A stretch of 64,000 nt of DNA, taken from the NCBI GenBank assembly GCA_039707655.1, contig CM077676.1, positions 453,086,379-453,150,378 on the forward strand, in the 5' to 3' direction. A program made the translations under genes and the position numbers. Source of the DNA: Elymus sibiricus (lineage: Eukaryota > Streptophyta > Magnoliopsida > Poales > Poaceae). Each line of letters begins with the position of its first letter. Within the stretch, counting starts at the first letter, position 1. Under the pieces are notes generated by a model, which worked only from the letters and a program-made list of their open reading frames with translations, ran no database searches and was not told the origin of the DNA. Positions 22,510-32,625 of this stretch are shown in pieces.

Positions 22510-23072
22510 TTTCACTTCGCATCTTCTCCATCGCCACCTTCCGAAGCCCTACCGCACTGCTCCTCCTCGAGCTCGACGACGTCGACCATCCTCGCTGCTT
22601 CGCTGCCGGAAAGAGGTCGCCGGAGTCATTTCTCGCCACCGCGGATCATCTTCCTCTCCGTGCCGCCGTAGTTGCTGCAAATCACCAAGTTAGGGTATGT
22701 GTAGTGTGAACTCGTTCCTCCTATCTTCCTGTTCGAGTTCGTCCGCGGTAAAAATTGCGTAATTTTTACTGTAATTCTCAGATCCTTACTGATAGGAAAA
22801 TTGTGCGGATGTGGTTTGTAGTTGTCCCTCACATCCGAAAAATTTCAGATCTAGGGTTTGTGTTATGTCTCGAACGAACGGAATGCTTAGCACGTTTACT
22901 AGTATTTTCTTCGAACCTACTAGTTCGTTCTACACATTTCTTTCGCCCGAAACATTTCTCAAAGTCTGCATCTACTTCTTCATAAAAAACGAGTTCTTTT
23001 TCAAAATCTTCGCTGTGTGCATTCGTAACCCTGTTCCCATTTTCCATCGCATCTATCTATGTTCACAGGAAG
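22510..23072 (+). other. Putative 5' leader exon and intron of the Copia 3' gene
   Basis: The leader (about 22510-22694) is GC-rich with CCGCCACC and TCGCCACC runs. A donor GTATGTG begins at 22695 and an acceptor TGTTCACAG ends at 23068, giving a 374-base AT-rich intron. The ATG lies only four bases after the acceptor. Intron placement in the leader just before the start codon is common in plant genes. Confidence 0.5.
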
Positions 23073-26000
23073 ATGCAGTCAGTTGAGGATTCCGCTAACC
23101 CAGTAAGTCGGGCTGACAGAGATGAGGTTATTCTGGGTACTGCTGATGAATCCAAAGCTCCGAATGCTAAGGGCCCAACGGTAGGCCCATCAACCGGCAA
23201 GCGAAAAAGAACCGAACAAAATGCTGATGAGCAAGAAGAAAATCATACGAAGAAGAAGAAGGGTGGCAGACAGGCATACACAAACACAGCTGAATATATC
23301 TCTCATGATCGGTATGACACAGTTCCAGGCGAAACAAAACACCAAAGAGATAAGCGTCAACAATGGATTCGACGTCACTGGGTGCGCAAATGGTTCAACT
23401 ATGAATTTTTTCATCCTCGGTTTGCTCAAAACTTCGCATTTCATCCACCATGGGGTGACTGCCGGGAAATCTCTCTCATCAAGCCCAATGGTCCCCAAGA
23501 GAGACCACCTCCTCCGCAAAACGCTGATGAATCATCCCTTCGCACACCAGCATCTTATCCTGAAGAGCTTGCTAAGCGTCAGCGAAATGCCCTCAAGCGA
23601 GCTCAAAGGGCCGAAAAGCAAAAGGCTTGTGAACAGGAAAACCTTCACCTTCTCAAAGATGATGTGGAGAAGAAAAAGGCTGCAGGAAAATCTGAAGGCC
23701 GAACTAAAAACAAGCATGATCCCAGCGCTGCTGCAAAGAGAAAACGTGCACCAAAGAAGAAAAAGGCTGAACCTGCTGCTGATTTTCGCAAAGATGATTC
23801 TTCTGTTGATGATGATGATCCTCCGCTCACTAAAGAAGAAATTGCTACTACTCTCAGCGAGGAAGTAAATATCACTACATCAACTGTGTTGCCTGATCTT
23901 CAAGTAAATTTGGCTCCACCGAAGAAGATGCTTGCTAGAAACACACCTGCCACCACTGTCACCATGAAATAGCATGTGAACACAACTCCTCATCCAGATG
24001 CAATAAACTTGAAGGATTTGGTAGTTGATACTCCAGTAAGTTCTGCGAAGCCTGGCGGAAATATTCCGAAACCTGAAGTGAAGAAAATCAAGGCGCCTAC
24101 CGAGCAAGATGCTCCGCAAGCTACTGTTCCGAAGGAAAAGGTTGCTAAATTTGCGCCTACCTTGACTCAGCCTTTGGCTTCCAAACCTCCTTCCGAGCAA
24201 GTTCCTGTCCAGACTGCTCCCTCCATCAAGTCTGATGCTCCTCATTACTATGATCACATATTCATCATGGAACAGCTTGATAGATTTGTGGACAATCCCT
24301 TCGATGGAGAAGTGGCTCTACTTCCTATTCCTACCGAAGTTATTACTCAAGCCACTTCTGTAGTTCAAGAATTGAGAGAAGATGCAGTTGAGATCAATTC
24401 TCTTTCTGCCGAGCTAATTGACATTGATGCACGCATGAAAACTGCCTCTTCCAAATTTGTCATCAAAGCGCTCGAAGACTCCTACAAGGATATCAATCAT
24501 GCCATGACTCTCCTTCGCCACCGCAGGTTACGTTTTCACACGGATCTGGATGAAATTGTTCAGAAAATCTGTGATGAACATCAAGCCAAAGTCACTGGAT
24601 ACAATGATCTGGTCAAGGGCCATATTGATCAAGTTGCTCAGGAAAAGAAAAAGCAACGAAAACGAATGGCGAAGAAAAATGTGCCTCCTACTCCGAAGGA
24701 ACCGTCGCCTGTTTCCCAAGTTGCTCAGTCTCCTGTTCCGCAAGCAAAATCTCCTGAGCCAGCAACTCCTTCGCCATCCCCTGTTAAGTACTCGGATGCT
24801 CCTCCCTCGCCAAGGCCAACTGAATCAGTGCATGTGGCCTCCCCTGCTCGAGCTGATATTCCCTCGCAACAAGTTGTCTCTGAGGAAGGTGAAATCCCTC
24901 GCTCCGAGCCCCAAGCTTCTCCGGCTCATAAAGCTCCAAAAGTCTCGGTCGAGGAACAATAGATTCCAGTGGAGCAACAACCTTCAGTGGATGTCTCGGC
25001 CTCAGTGCCTACTGTGCATGAACCTGCTCTGCTGCCTTCTCCCTCAGCACCTCCAACAGTTGCAACCCTTGCTCCGTCTCCACTAAAGATTTCCATCGAC
25101 TCAGCTATTCAAATGCCAGATGTTGGTCCTTCCGAACGGAAATATGTCTCTGCCCGCTGGTCTGACTCAGTTGTTTATGGTGATGAAGTTCTTTCTCTCG
25201 AAGAAGAACTAAAATATCCATACCCTCGTGAAGAACTGCCTTTCTTCTCGTCAGGCGCTGGCGCAAAAGGTCCTCTTTTCAATCGGAATGCGCATCCCAA
25301 ATTCTTTCAGGCCAGTCCGTATGATGGGTCGCGCACTTCAGAATCTCCTCGTTTCTGGACAAAGGAACAGGCCATCTATTATTTTCGGGTCCTCTATGAG
25401 AGCCGAAAGATATTTCCTCACGAATATCTGGACATCCCTGCTATGCGCAATATTGGCTGTTTCAATCAATTGCTTCAGGATCTGGATGATTTCTGCCTCA
25501 CCAAAGTATTTGAGTTCGAGCACCCTTGGAACAGAGAGATTATTCTTCAATTCTATGCTACCCTATATATCTCTGGCGACGAATCTGATAGCTCCAAATG
25601 GGTTATGGAATGGATGACCGAAGGAAAACGCATCAAATGAAATTCAACGGATTTTATCTCACACTTCCATTTCCCTCGCTTTGAGCACGGTAACACTGAG
25701 ATTCAGGTTCATAATATTAATGTTATATCAGATGAAAACTTTCGATGTACAATGGATCCTGAAAATATTCGTGACTACACTAGTCCTCCTCGTCCTGAGC
25801 ATTTAACGTTCGACAATCAGATGCTATTCCACATGCTCTCCTATACCATTTGCCCTTTGGCTGGTATGAATCCAGACAAGTCCATCTCTGATGTTCTTCG
25901 CAATGCTATATATGCCATCTGTGAGCGATACATTTTCGATGTGGAAGACATGTTCCTACGCATCCTGAAGGATTCTGCTCAATATCCCTTCTGCATCAAA

Positions 26001-26746
26001 GTATTTGCACCTTGGATCCAGAAAGTTGTTGATCATGCAATGCGCACAGTGTATCTTGGGAAGGAAAGCCATAAGAGCTTCATTCCTCCTGTTCGCGATA
26101 CTTTGAAAGTCATGGATGATATCTCTTCGGGCAAATCGCCCGCATCAAGCTCCCAAGTCTATCACCAGCAATTTGATGGGCCTCGTCTGCCTCAGCGCGA
26201 CCGAAAGATTTCGCCACACCCTCCATCGCAACTCGAAGTTAGTTTGCGTACACAACAACTGTTGCTGCAGCATATCGCTGAGGATCGTCGCGAGAAAGAA
26301 CATCTCGCCTCCGAGCTGAATGCACTTAACAATCGCACGAGGATAATGCATCTGATCGCTGATGAAAACAAGAAGAGACTCTAGAAATTGCTTCGAAAAT
26401 TCTTCACCGAGAAACAATTACTGAATGTCAATCTCCAAGAGCTATATGACTACATTGACAAAGGCTTCACTGTCGAAGGTTTTCAAGATCGAAGTACTCC
26501 TCTGCCTGCTCGTGAGCCTACAACTGATCTTCTTCATCTCAAGCCACCTCACCGACAGAGAAACTTGCCGAAGGCCATATGCATTCCCGTGTTCCTCCTG
26601 TGGCCACTCCCTCTATTCCCTCGTCTGCTCAGCCCCAAGCTCTTATTCCTGAAGGAAAATATGTTGCTGCTGAAGACGAAGACAATCCTATCACTTCCGA
26701 AGATGAACTAACCTCGGATAGCTCGACTGGAGATGCCACTGATTGA
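23073..26746 (+). pseudogene. Extra Copia ORF: nuclear-looking Pro-rich protein, function unknown
   Basis: From the ATG at 23073 one frame runs about 1,160 codons, broken by only four stops (23970, 24960, 25638, 26382), followed by a frameshift near 26550, after which the end is TGA at 26744-26746. Order: two basic KRKR/KKKK clusters like nuclear localisation signals, a short conserved-looking WIRRHWVRKWFNYEFFHPRF patch, a Lys/Ala-rich coiled coil, a Pro/Ser-rich middle, then a folded-looking part (VSARWSDSVVYGDEV, FRVLYESRKIFPHEYLDIP, FYATLYISGD) that resembles the plant transposon-protein domain (Transposase_32-like; inference), then a second helical part and an acidic tail. No signal peptide or transmembrane helix was seen, so an envelope role is not supported. 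Confidence 0.65.
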
Positions 26747-26800
26747 GCCACGCTCTGCGTTTCTTTACTCCTGTTATTCCTCACCTTTTTGACACTTGTT

Positions 26801-26818
26801 GACAAAAAGGGGGAGAAT
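26801..26818 (+). promoter_or_regulatory. Upstream copy of the Copia polypurine tract
   Basis: ACAAAAAGGGGGAGAATT, nearly the same as the functional tract 460 bases downstream. Multiple GGGGGAGA tracts before the 3' LTR are a known Sirevirus feature. Confidence 0.65.
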
Positions 26819-27261
26819 TACATCGAGTCTGGATAGATTTGCTTTTGGTGTTTCGGTTGATTTTGGTTTCGTACGAATTTGCAAATTCTAGTCTATATTA
26901 TCCGTACTATGTTGTAAAACTCGATAACTTCTGTGATGTAATGCTCATTACCCCTGCCACTGCACTATTTCTCTCAAAGCACTTATCTTGCAGGTGGAAT
27001 TATTATCAGAAGTTAAAATTGATTGCACTACGATCTTGATGGATTATCTCTCATCAGTGCGAATCAATGCCTCGAATGATTGAAATTTCCTCCATATACT
27101 TCAATTCTTGCAGGAGAATTTATCTCATATCTTTCTTCCCTGCATACATTTAGGGGGGGTCTATTTTATCTTCGAGCAAAGTAACACTTACTCACTCTTG
27201 TTGGGATTGTTTTTTACTTATCTATCTTCACTTCGATGATTATCTGTTTTGTCATCAGTCG

Positions 27262-27278
27262 TCCAAAAAGGGGGAGAT
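27262..27278 (+). promoter_or_regulatory. Copia polypurine tract
   Basis: CCAAAAAGGGGGAGAT immediately precedes the 3' LTR and would prime plus-strand synthesis. Confidence 0.85.
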
Positions 27279-28588
27279 TGTTGGTGCAATGATTTGCCTC
27301 CTTATGTTTTGGAGATTGTTGACAAACAGTGAGGGACTGATGTGTTTGCTAGTGCACACAGAGTAACAGGTCCCTGGAGCCAAGAGGAGTTTGAGTTCAA
27401 ACCTCCGAAGAATATTTCCTGCTTGGCAGTGAAGGTTATCACCGAAGAATATGACGACAAGAGTGACCCCTCAAAAATTGCTGATTTGTTGCAATTGGTT
27501 CGGTGTTAGTCCGAAGGAAGTGACTGTTGTCGAGAAGATTGAAGACGAAGAAGAAGACGTAGCATTCTTTTTCGTTGTTTATTTTCTCTTATTGAGTCAT
27601 AGGACCACCGTACTATTAAGAGGGGTGTAGCGTTCGAAGATTTGATTCGCTGATGCTAAACCCAAATCCTTTGAAAGCTGTGAGAGAAATCTCTTTGTGT
27701 TCCGAGCAAATACTTGCCAGCAAGAGACTGTGATCTTCTTCGCTGCAAGAGATTTGTCTCTGACCGAGGAGTTAGCATTACTTGCCCCTCAAGTAATGTT
27801 ACCGTTGCTCCCAAAATCCGACCGTTGTGAACGTGTCGGTTGGCCATTGGCTGGACCGCGTGTCCAAAATGGTCATTTCCCATCCTGGAAGGCTGCGGCT
27901 ATAAATAGCCACCCAGCACCGGCGTTGTCCGGTGGCTGCTCCGTTTGATTCTGAGAAGATTGTTGAGCAACCCCCTCTTTGATTGATTTGAGTTTAAAAT
28001 CCACCAAGAGAAAACCCCAGAGCCGAAAAATTAGATAGTGGTTCGGCATCACTCGAATCTAAGTCCAGTACGCTCTGCCTATTACTCTTGAGAGCTGCGA
28101 ACTCTCTAGACGGTTAGGTGTCAATTTCTTCAGAGACCAAGAGTAACTGTGGTTCTCGAAGAAGAAGTCTGTAAAGGTTCGGAGATCGCCTCAAGCATCT
28201 ACCATGAGTAATCGGCATTGGTTGACGAACCAATTGTCGAGGAGAATAGGGCGAAGAGAGTTTATCTTCTGTGTTAAATCACAACCCCTCCAACCAGACG
28301 TAGTCCTTTTGCAGAAGGGCGAACTGGTCTACCAAATACCTTGTCGCCATCGAGCATCACTGGTCACCTCTGCTACTCCCCTTTACATTCGAACTGTGCC
28401 ATGTGACATGTTTCAATTATGTGATTTACCTTGATGCATGGTTTTAGTTTCCATTCGGTAATTTATGTTCGCTCACTGTTCACTGTTTTCATTCGTTCCG
28501 CTGCTGGGTTCTGAGAGTTTTGTTATTTCCGAGGAAAATTTAAAACTCCCATTCACCCCCCCTCTGGTAGACATACTTCGTTCCTACA
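27279..28588 (+). repeat. Copia 3' LTR
   Basis: Aligns end to end with 14762-16077 with about 28 substitutions by hand count and a C-run length change. TATA box retained at 27899-27908; the G-box seen in the 5' LTR is here CGCGTG. Confidence 0.9.
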
Positions 28589-28593
28589 ATTAT

Positions 28594-28666
28594 CACCCTG
28601 CTCCACCATGGAGATGCAGGGCCAGTCCTCTTCATCCAAAGCATGCCTCCGGTTGTTGAAGAGTAG
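28594..28666 (+). pseudogene. 3' exon end of the gene split by the Copia element
   Basis: Directly after the right target duplication, the frame that was open up to 14761 continues (TLLHHGDAGPVLFIQ, then SMPPVVEE) to a TAG at 28664-28666. Removing the Copia element plus one ATTAT keeps the frame open across the site, showing that the insertion hit coding or recently coding sequence. It ends in an acidic tail. Following 28667-28884 is AT-rich and looks like a 3' untranslated region. Confidence 0.5.
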
Positions 28667-28884
28667 TTGTTTCATGTCTTCAACTCAAACATGCCCTTTG
28701 AATTGTTAAACATGCTTTATGGTGGTTATGGTCAGACTTAAATGTGCTTTATGGTCAAACATGTTATGTGTTTAGAATTGTTATATATGGTACTACTAGT
28801 ACTTCTTGAACATGTTGTATGCATGCTAGTAATGTTGAGAAGTGTTAAACTTAAGAGTAGTTGTTTATACTAGTGGTAAACTCA

Positions 28885-29155
28885 AAAAAGCTGCCATGGC
28901 ATCAAAATGAGCACTTTCGCTCAAAAATGCTGCCATGGCAGCAAAAATGGCTACAAAATGCTGCCATGGAAGCAAAATGAGTCCATTGGCTGAAAAATGC
29001 TTCCATGGCATCAAAAGTAGCTACAAAATGCTACCTTGGGAGCAAAATGAGCCCTTTGGCTCAAAAATGCTGCCATGGCAGCAAAAATGGCTACAATATA
29101 CTGCCATGGTAGCATGATGAGCCCTTTGGCTCAAAAATACTACCTGCCATGGTAA
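28885..29155 (+). repeat. 70-bp tandem repeat with paired CCATGG sites
   Basis: The motif TGCCATGG recurs at 28892, 28962, 29032 (degenerate) and 29102, exactly 70 bases apart, with a second series at 28931, 29002, 29071 and 29145. Each unit holds GCAAAAATGGCTACAAAATG and GAGCCCTTTGGCTCAAAAA. Located just inside the right CACTA arm. Confidence 0.8.
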
Positions 29156-29211
29156 CTAAAATTTATTGAATGTATTTCGTAATTTGCAATTTTTTATACT
29201 ATAAATTGTTA

Positions 29212-29490
29212 CTAGTGGGGTGTAGAAAACTAGTAATCGCCGCTAGCTTGCAGGTCATTAGTGGCATGCCGTGGTGGCACACGCCACATATATATATATT
29301 ACAAGTGGCGCTCCGGATGCCACACACACCACTAATTCGTGAGTTATTAGTGGCGTGTGGTGCACACGCCACTAGTATTTGTGTTACTAGTGGTGTGCGA
29401 CCACGCGCCACAAATAACAACTTACCAGTGGCGCGATACTAGTGGTGTGTCGCCTGCACGACACTAGTAGAGCTTTGGCCATGCCACTAG
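29212..29490. repeat. CACTA subterminal repeat cluster, right arm
   Basis: At least eight TTAGTGGCGTG / CACGCCACTAGT-type units in both orientations between 29212 and the right terminus. Confidence 0.7.
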
Positions 29491-29511
29491 TAAGGTGTTC
29501 CTGTACTAGTG
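29491..29511 (-). repeat. Right terminal inverted repeat of the CACTA element
   Basis: Ends ...TTCCTGTACTAGTG; complement of the left end at 17 of 21 positions. Confidence 0.6.
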
Positions 29512-29669
29512 ACATGTGTATTATATAAAATAACAGAAAAAGATAAGGTACACTTTGGACCAGAACATTTTGAAAACAAGATTTTTTTTCATTTTTTAGC
29601 TTTTTCAGCATATCCAGTAGTTCCAGCAAAAATTAGTCGATAGCACCGGGCAAGTGCGGAGTTGCATAG

Positions 29670-31040
29670 TGATGAGTTCAAAATTGCGTCAAATTTTACT
29701 TCTAGTTTTGTGCTGTAGTTGTAAGATTTATTAGAATTTTACCGCATTGACGCACCTTATTGGTTTCACCAGGATCCTTAATGCGGAGGAGACTTTTGAA
29801 GAACAAGAAAGAAATCCTGAGAATATGGTGTGAAAGTCACATTGATTTACGTGACAGGAAATTACCATAAAAAAGGACAAGTCAAAGGGGCGAAATCCAG
29901 TTGTACCAGGGGATGCAAAGGAGAAGACGATGTTAGGTAAGAGCGGCAGTGCCCGTACCTACTGCCACCACCACCGCCTGGTTAACTATTTTAACACCGT
30001 GCCTCTAGATCGGGGAGAAGAGCCACACGGAGATCAAAAACTTCACCAGAGTCAAGAACCCTAGCCTTCGGAAGGGACCGGAGGGGCGGGGGGAGGGGAA
30101 CCACAGAAGGGCGCCGCCACACCATCATCTCGATCAAGAGGACTACATCATCAACCATTTTCCATCACCACTGTACCCATCTCACCTCTTTGTAATACAA
30201 AAGCCCAGTGGATTCATATTTGTATTTCTTTGAACATTCGTACATGTATGCCATGATTTATCCCTTGATGTTTGATATCCTCATGTCCGAGTAAACCCCC
30301 TAGTTCTCAGGGATATGGAGGAACCCTAGTATGTTTTCGTGTTGAACGCCGATAGGAAGTTGCATCCTCTTTGTATGTTTATATTAATAATCTTCTTGAT
30401 GTTGGGTGAAGTCAACCACCCAACATTTACCTTTTTGGATGAAAGGTTATTAGTATCGGTTCGATGGTGGGTATGCAAAGGTATTGCGGTGACAGAAGCT
30501 ATCTCCCTCCTTACCTGACCATTCGACAGGGGATTTACGGAGACCGCCTTTAGCTGCATCCATGCGAAAACTGTTAATCACTGTTCTGGAACCAGAATGT
30601 GGGGAGGAATGGTGGTGGCATATGTGATATGTGGCTGCCGCATGTATGCACTTATCTGTACTTGGCTCCGCCCACTTGTAGAAGCATACAAAGTGGATTA
30701 GAGATCCGAACCTAGAACTATGCTTTAGCATACATTACGTTAGATACATACTAGTGGGGAATCCAGACACCCTGGGAATGCCTTAGCGCTATTAATTCCA
30801 AAAACCTTGTTTAGTCTCCATCGCTTTATTTTTACTCTCGCACATTTATTTATTTTCTGTCACTATTTGCTTGCCACAATTTAACCTCCGTATTCGCGTT
30901 GCTTCGGACATTCATTAACTTGCAGGCACATCATAATAATTCACTACAAGAGACAAAGACCATTTCTTGTGCTCCCTGTGGGATCGATACTCTTACTTCG
31001 AAAAGGCTACAAGTAAACCCTGTGCACTTGCAGGCTATCA
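29670..31040 (+). repeat. 5' LTR of the second Athila-type element
   Basis: The end is fixed by the primer site ten bases later. The start is placed at TGATGAG (29670), the same opening as the first Athila-type LTR, giving a similar length of 1,371 bp, but no second LTR copy is present to confirm it. The part near 30300 (CTAGTTCTCAGGGAT) and 30555-30640 resembles 52820-53150. The 158 bases between the CACTA end and this LTR are unassigned AT-rich DNA. Confidence 0.5.
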
Positions 31041-31049
31041 AGATATTTT

Positions 31050-31069
31050 TGGCACCGTTGCCGTGGAGC
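31050..31069 (+). promoter_or_regulatory. Primer-binding site, tRNA-Asp type
   Basis: TGGCACCGTTGCCGTGGAGC, two differences from the tRNA-Asp complement within the first 18 bases. Confidence 0.7.
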
Positions 31070-31261
31070 TAGGCGCCTTTAGTCTTTGTTTTAAGTTTCA
31101 AGTTATTTATTGTGTACTAAGTTATTTTGTATGTCTTCAGCAACCATGGCCGAGTTTGGACATAACTACCAACTCGCCGTAATTAAGCTCTCGGGACAGC
31201 CTATAAAGGAAATCTTCACATCTTTAGGCCCGAGACCTCAAGTGAAACTTAAGAGATAAAT

Positions 31262-31979
31262 CCAAGTCTACTTGAGCTATTGCATGGTAAGAAATTTAAA
31301 GGTAATGAAGATGAGGACCCTTACCAACATGTGCAATTATTCGATGAAATCTGCGGTATATTTAAATTAAATGATTTCACCTATGATGAAATGAAACTAA
31401 AATTATTTAGGCAGACACTGACCGCCAAGGCAAAAGCATGGATACTTTCTCACCCCGCAGGTACCTTTGACACCTGGGACAAATTATGTAGCGCTTTCCT
31501 TGGTCACTTTTATCCAGAGAGGAAATCCTATAGAGCAACACGCAAGATTATTAAATTTCAACCACAGACCAGGTGAGAGCCTAGTAAAGGCATATTTAAG
31601 GTACATAATTCTACTCGATGATTGCCCCCATCATAATATACCATCTTGGTTAGTATTGAATTTCTTTTATGGAGGGCTAAGTGACGAATGTAAGCAAGAG
31701 GTAGACCTCACTTCTGGGGGCGCATTCACTAATTGTGAAGTGTCCAAAGCTTGGGAAATGGTAGATAATATTTGTGCTAATCATGAAACTTGGGGATTGG
31801 ACGAAGGTGGAGAAGGAGGAATAAAAATAGATTATGACTATATCAAAACCTACATAAAGTCAAGAAGGGTTGATAAATTAAGTGAACATTTATGTCTTGA
31901 TCCTAACATTGTCTTGCAGTTGTTCAACGCATTGCTAAATATTTATAGGTTCCTGCGGAAAAGTGGGAGTGTTATATAG
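31262..31979 (+). pseudogene. Athila-type gag, frameshifted
   Basis: The first frame (HGKKFKGNEDEDPYQHVQLF, CGIFKLNDFTYDEMKLKLF, KAWILSHPAGTFDTWDKL) is a retrotransposon gag capsid N-terminus. Around 31565 the sense passes to another frame (GESLVKAYLRYIILLDDCPHH, VLNFFYGGLSDECKQEVDLTSGG), ending at 31979. Gag would assemble the virus-like particle. The interval starts about 200 bases after the primer site as usual. The single frameshift and lack of a continuous link to protease make it non-functional. Confidence 0.7.
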
Positions 31980-32089
31980 ATGAACCAGAAGAAGAAATTG
32001 TGGAGGTACCCATAATTGAGACACAAGCTACACTCATGGAGGACTTAGACCTGTATGAATATACTCCATGAACACCATTCCCAGAAAGA

Positions 32090-32625
32090 GTGGCACAACT
32101 TGAAAGAGAGCACAAGAAGGTATTACAGAGGAAAGAGGAAGAGCAAAATATCACTCCTATGCGAACCAAACCAAAGGCTACAAAGAAAGGTAAAGCGCAG
32201 GAACCGATAAGTCAAAATATAATAGAGATGGAAAAAGGGACGATGTCTCTTATCAAAGGATATATAAAGGCTAAAGATACTGGGAAACCGGTGTTACCAT
32301 GCTGCTTTGGAAGTACATCTTATTACGGTCTTTGTGATATCGGTTCCTCAATTAATGTTATACCTAACACTCTTTACTTGAAGATATAGGATGAAATCTA
32401 TTTCAGTAAACTCCAAACCACTGACATGAACATTAAATTAGCAGATGGGACATTCAGAATGCCTATTAGTATTCTCCCGGATGTTCACATCGTCCTTGGC
32501 ACTTCACTTATCCTATTGATTTAGTAGTTATGGACATTCCTAAAGATGACTTTTGTCCTATTATTTTCGGAAGACCCTTTTTGAACACTTTAGGAGTAAA
32601 GATAGATTGAAAAAAAGAGTTGGTC
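32090..32625 (+). pseudogene. Athila-type aspartic protease
   Basis: Encodes a basic linker followed by GLCDIGSSINVIPNTLY, the retropepsin active-site region with DIGSS in place of the usual DLGAS; serine replaces the alanine next to the catalytic triad. A TAG after YLKI (32387-32389), then LADGTFRMPISILPDVHIVLG, then a frameshift near 32500 and the second signature MDIPKDDFCPIIFGRPFL. The protease would mature the polyprotein. A TGA near 32608 separates it from the next part. Confidence 0.65.

Larger units (their letters stand above)
14762..28588 (+). mobile_element. Sirevirus-like Copia retrotransposon, full length
   Basis: Both LTRs are present (14762-16077 and 27279-28588), flanked by perfect 5-bp duplications ATTAT (14757-14761 and 28589-28593). 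The PBS is tRNA-Met type and the last purine tract is AAAAAGGGGGAGAT. Order is gag, protease, integrase, reverse transcriptase, RNase H, the Copia order, then a separate 3.7-kb ORF before the 3' LTR. A very large gag, a repeated GGGGGAGA purine tract and an extra 3' gene are features of the Sirevirus lineage (Maximus-like in Triticeae; lineage inferred). My hand count gives about 28 substitutions over 1,310 LTR bases, so insertion is recent relative to its hosts, yet gag, pol and the extra ORF all carry stops and frameshifts. Confidence 0.85.
904..29511. mobile_element. CACTA-superfamily DNA transposon with nested retroelements
   Basis: The left end begins CACTAAGGCAGGAAC and the right end, read on the opposite strand, begins CACTAGTACAGGAAC; 17 of the first 21 bases agree. 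Both ends are followed by subterminal copies of the TACTAGTGGCGTG...CACGCCACTAGTA motif, a hallmark of grass CACTA elements. About 9.0 kb (1279-10299) and 13.8 kb (14762-28588) of the interval are later retrotransposon insertions, leaving about 5.8 kb of CACTA DNA. No TNP2-type transposase is visible, so it is probably non-autonomous or deleted. The 3-bp flanks (gcc left, aca right) do not match, so the two ends could come from different related copies. The interior holds two relic coding segments, strand-biased tracts and a 70-bp tandem repeat. Confidence 0.6.

Noticed and set aside
23073..26746. Calling the extra Copia ORF an envelope gene
   Set aside because: No signal peptide, transmembrane helix or cleavage site seen; the nuclear-signal-like and Pro-rich make-up argues against it.
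28935..29117. Repetitive 60-codon frame over the CCATGG array
   Set aside because: The repeat period (70) is not a multiple of three and there is no gene context; treated as a DNA repeat.
28885..29155. CRISPR-like array
   Set aside because: Repeats are contiguous, with no unique spacers, and the genome is a plant nuclear one.
904..29511. Treating the whole interval as one autonomous transposon
   Set aside because: No transposase motif was found and the 3-bp flanks do not match, so autonomy and unity are not supported.
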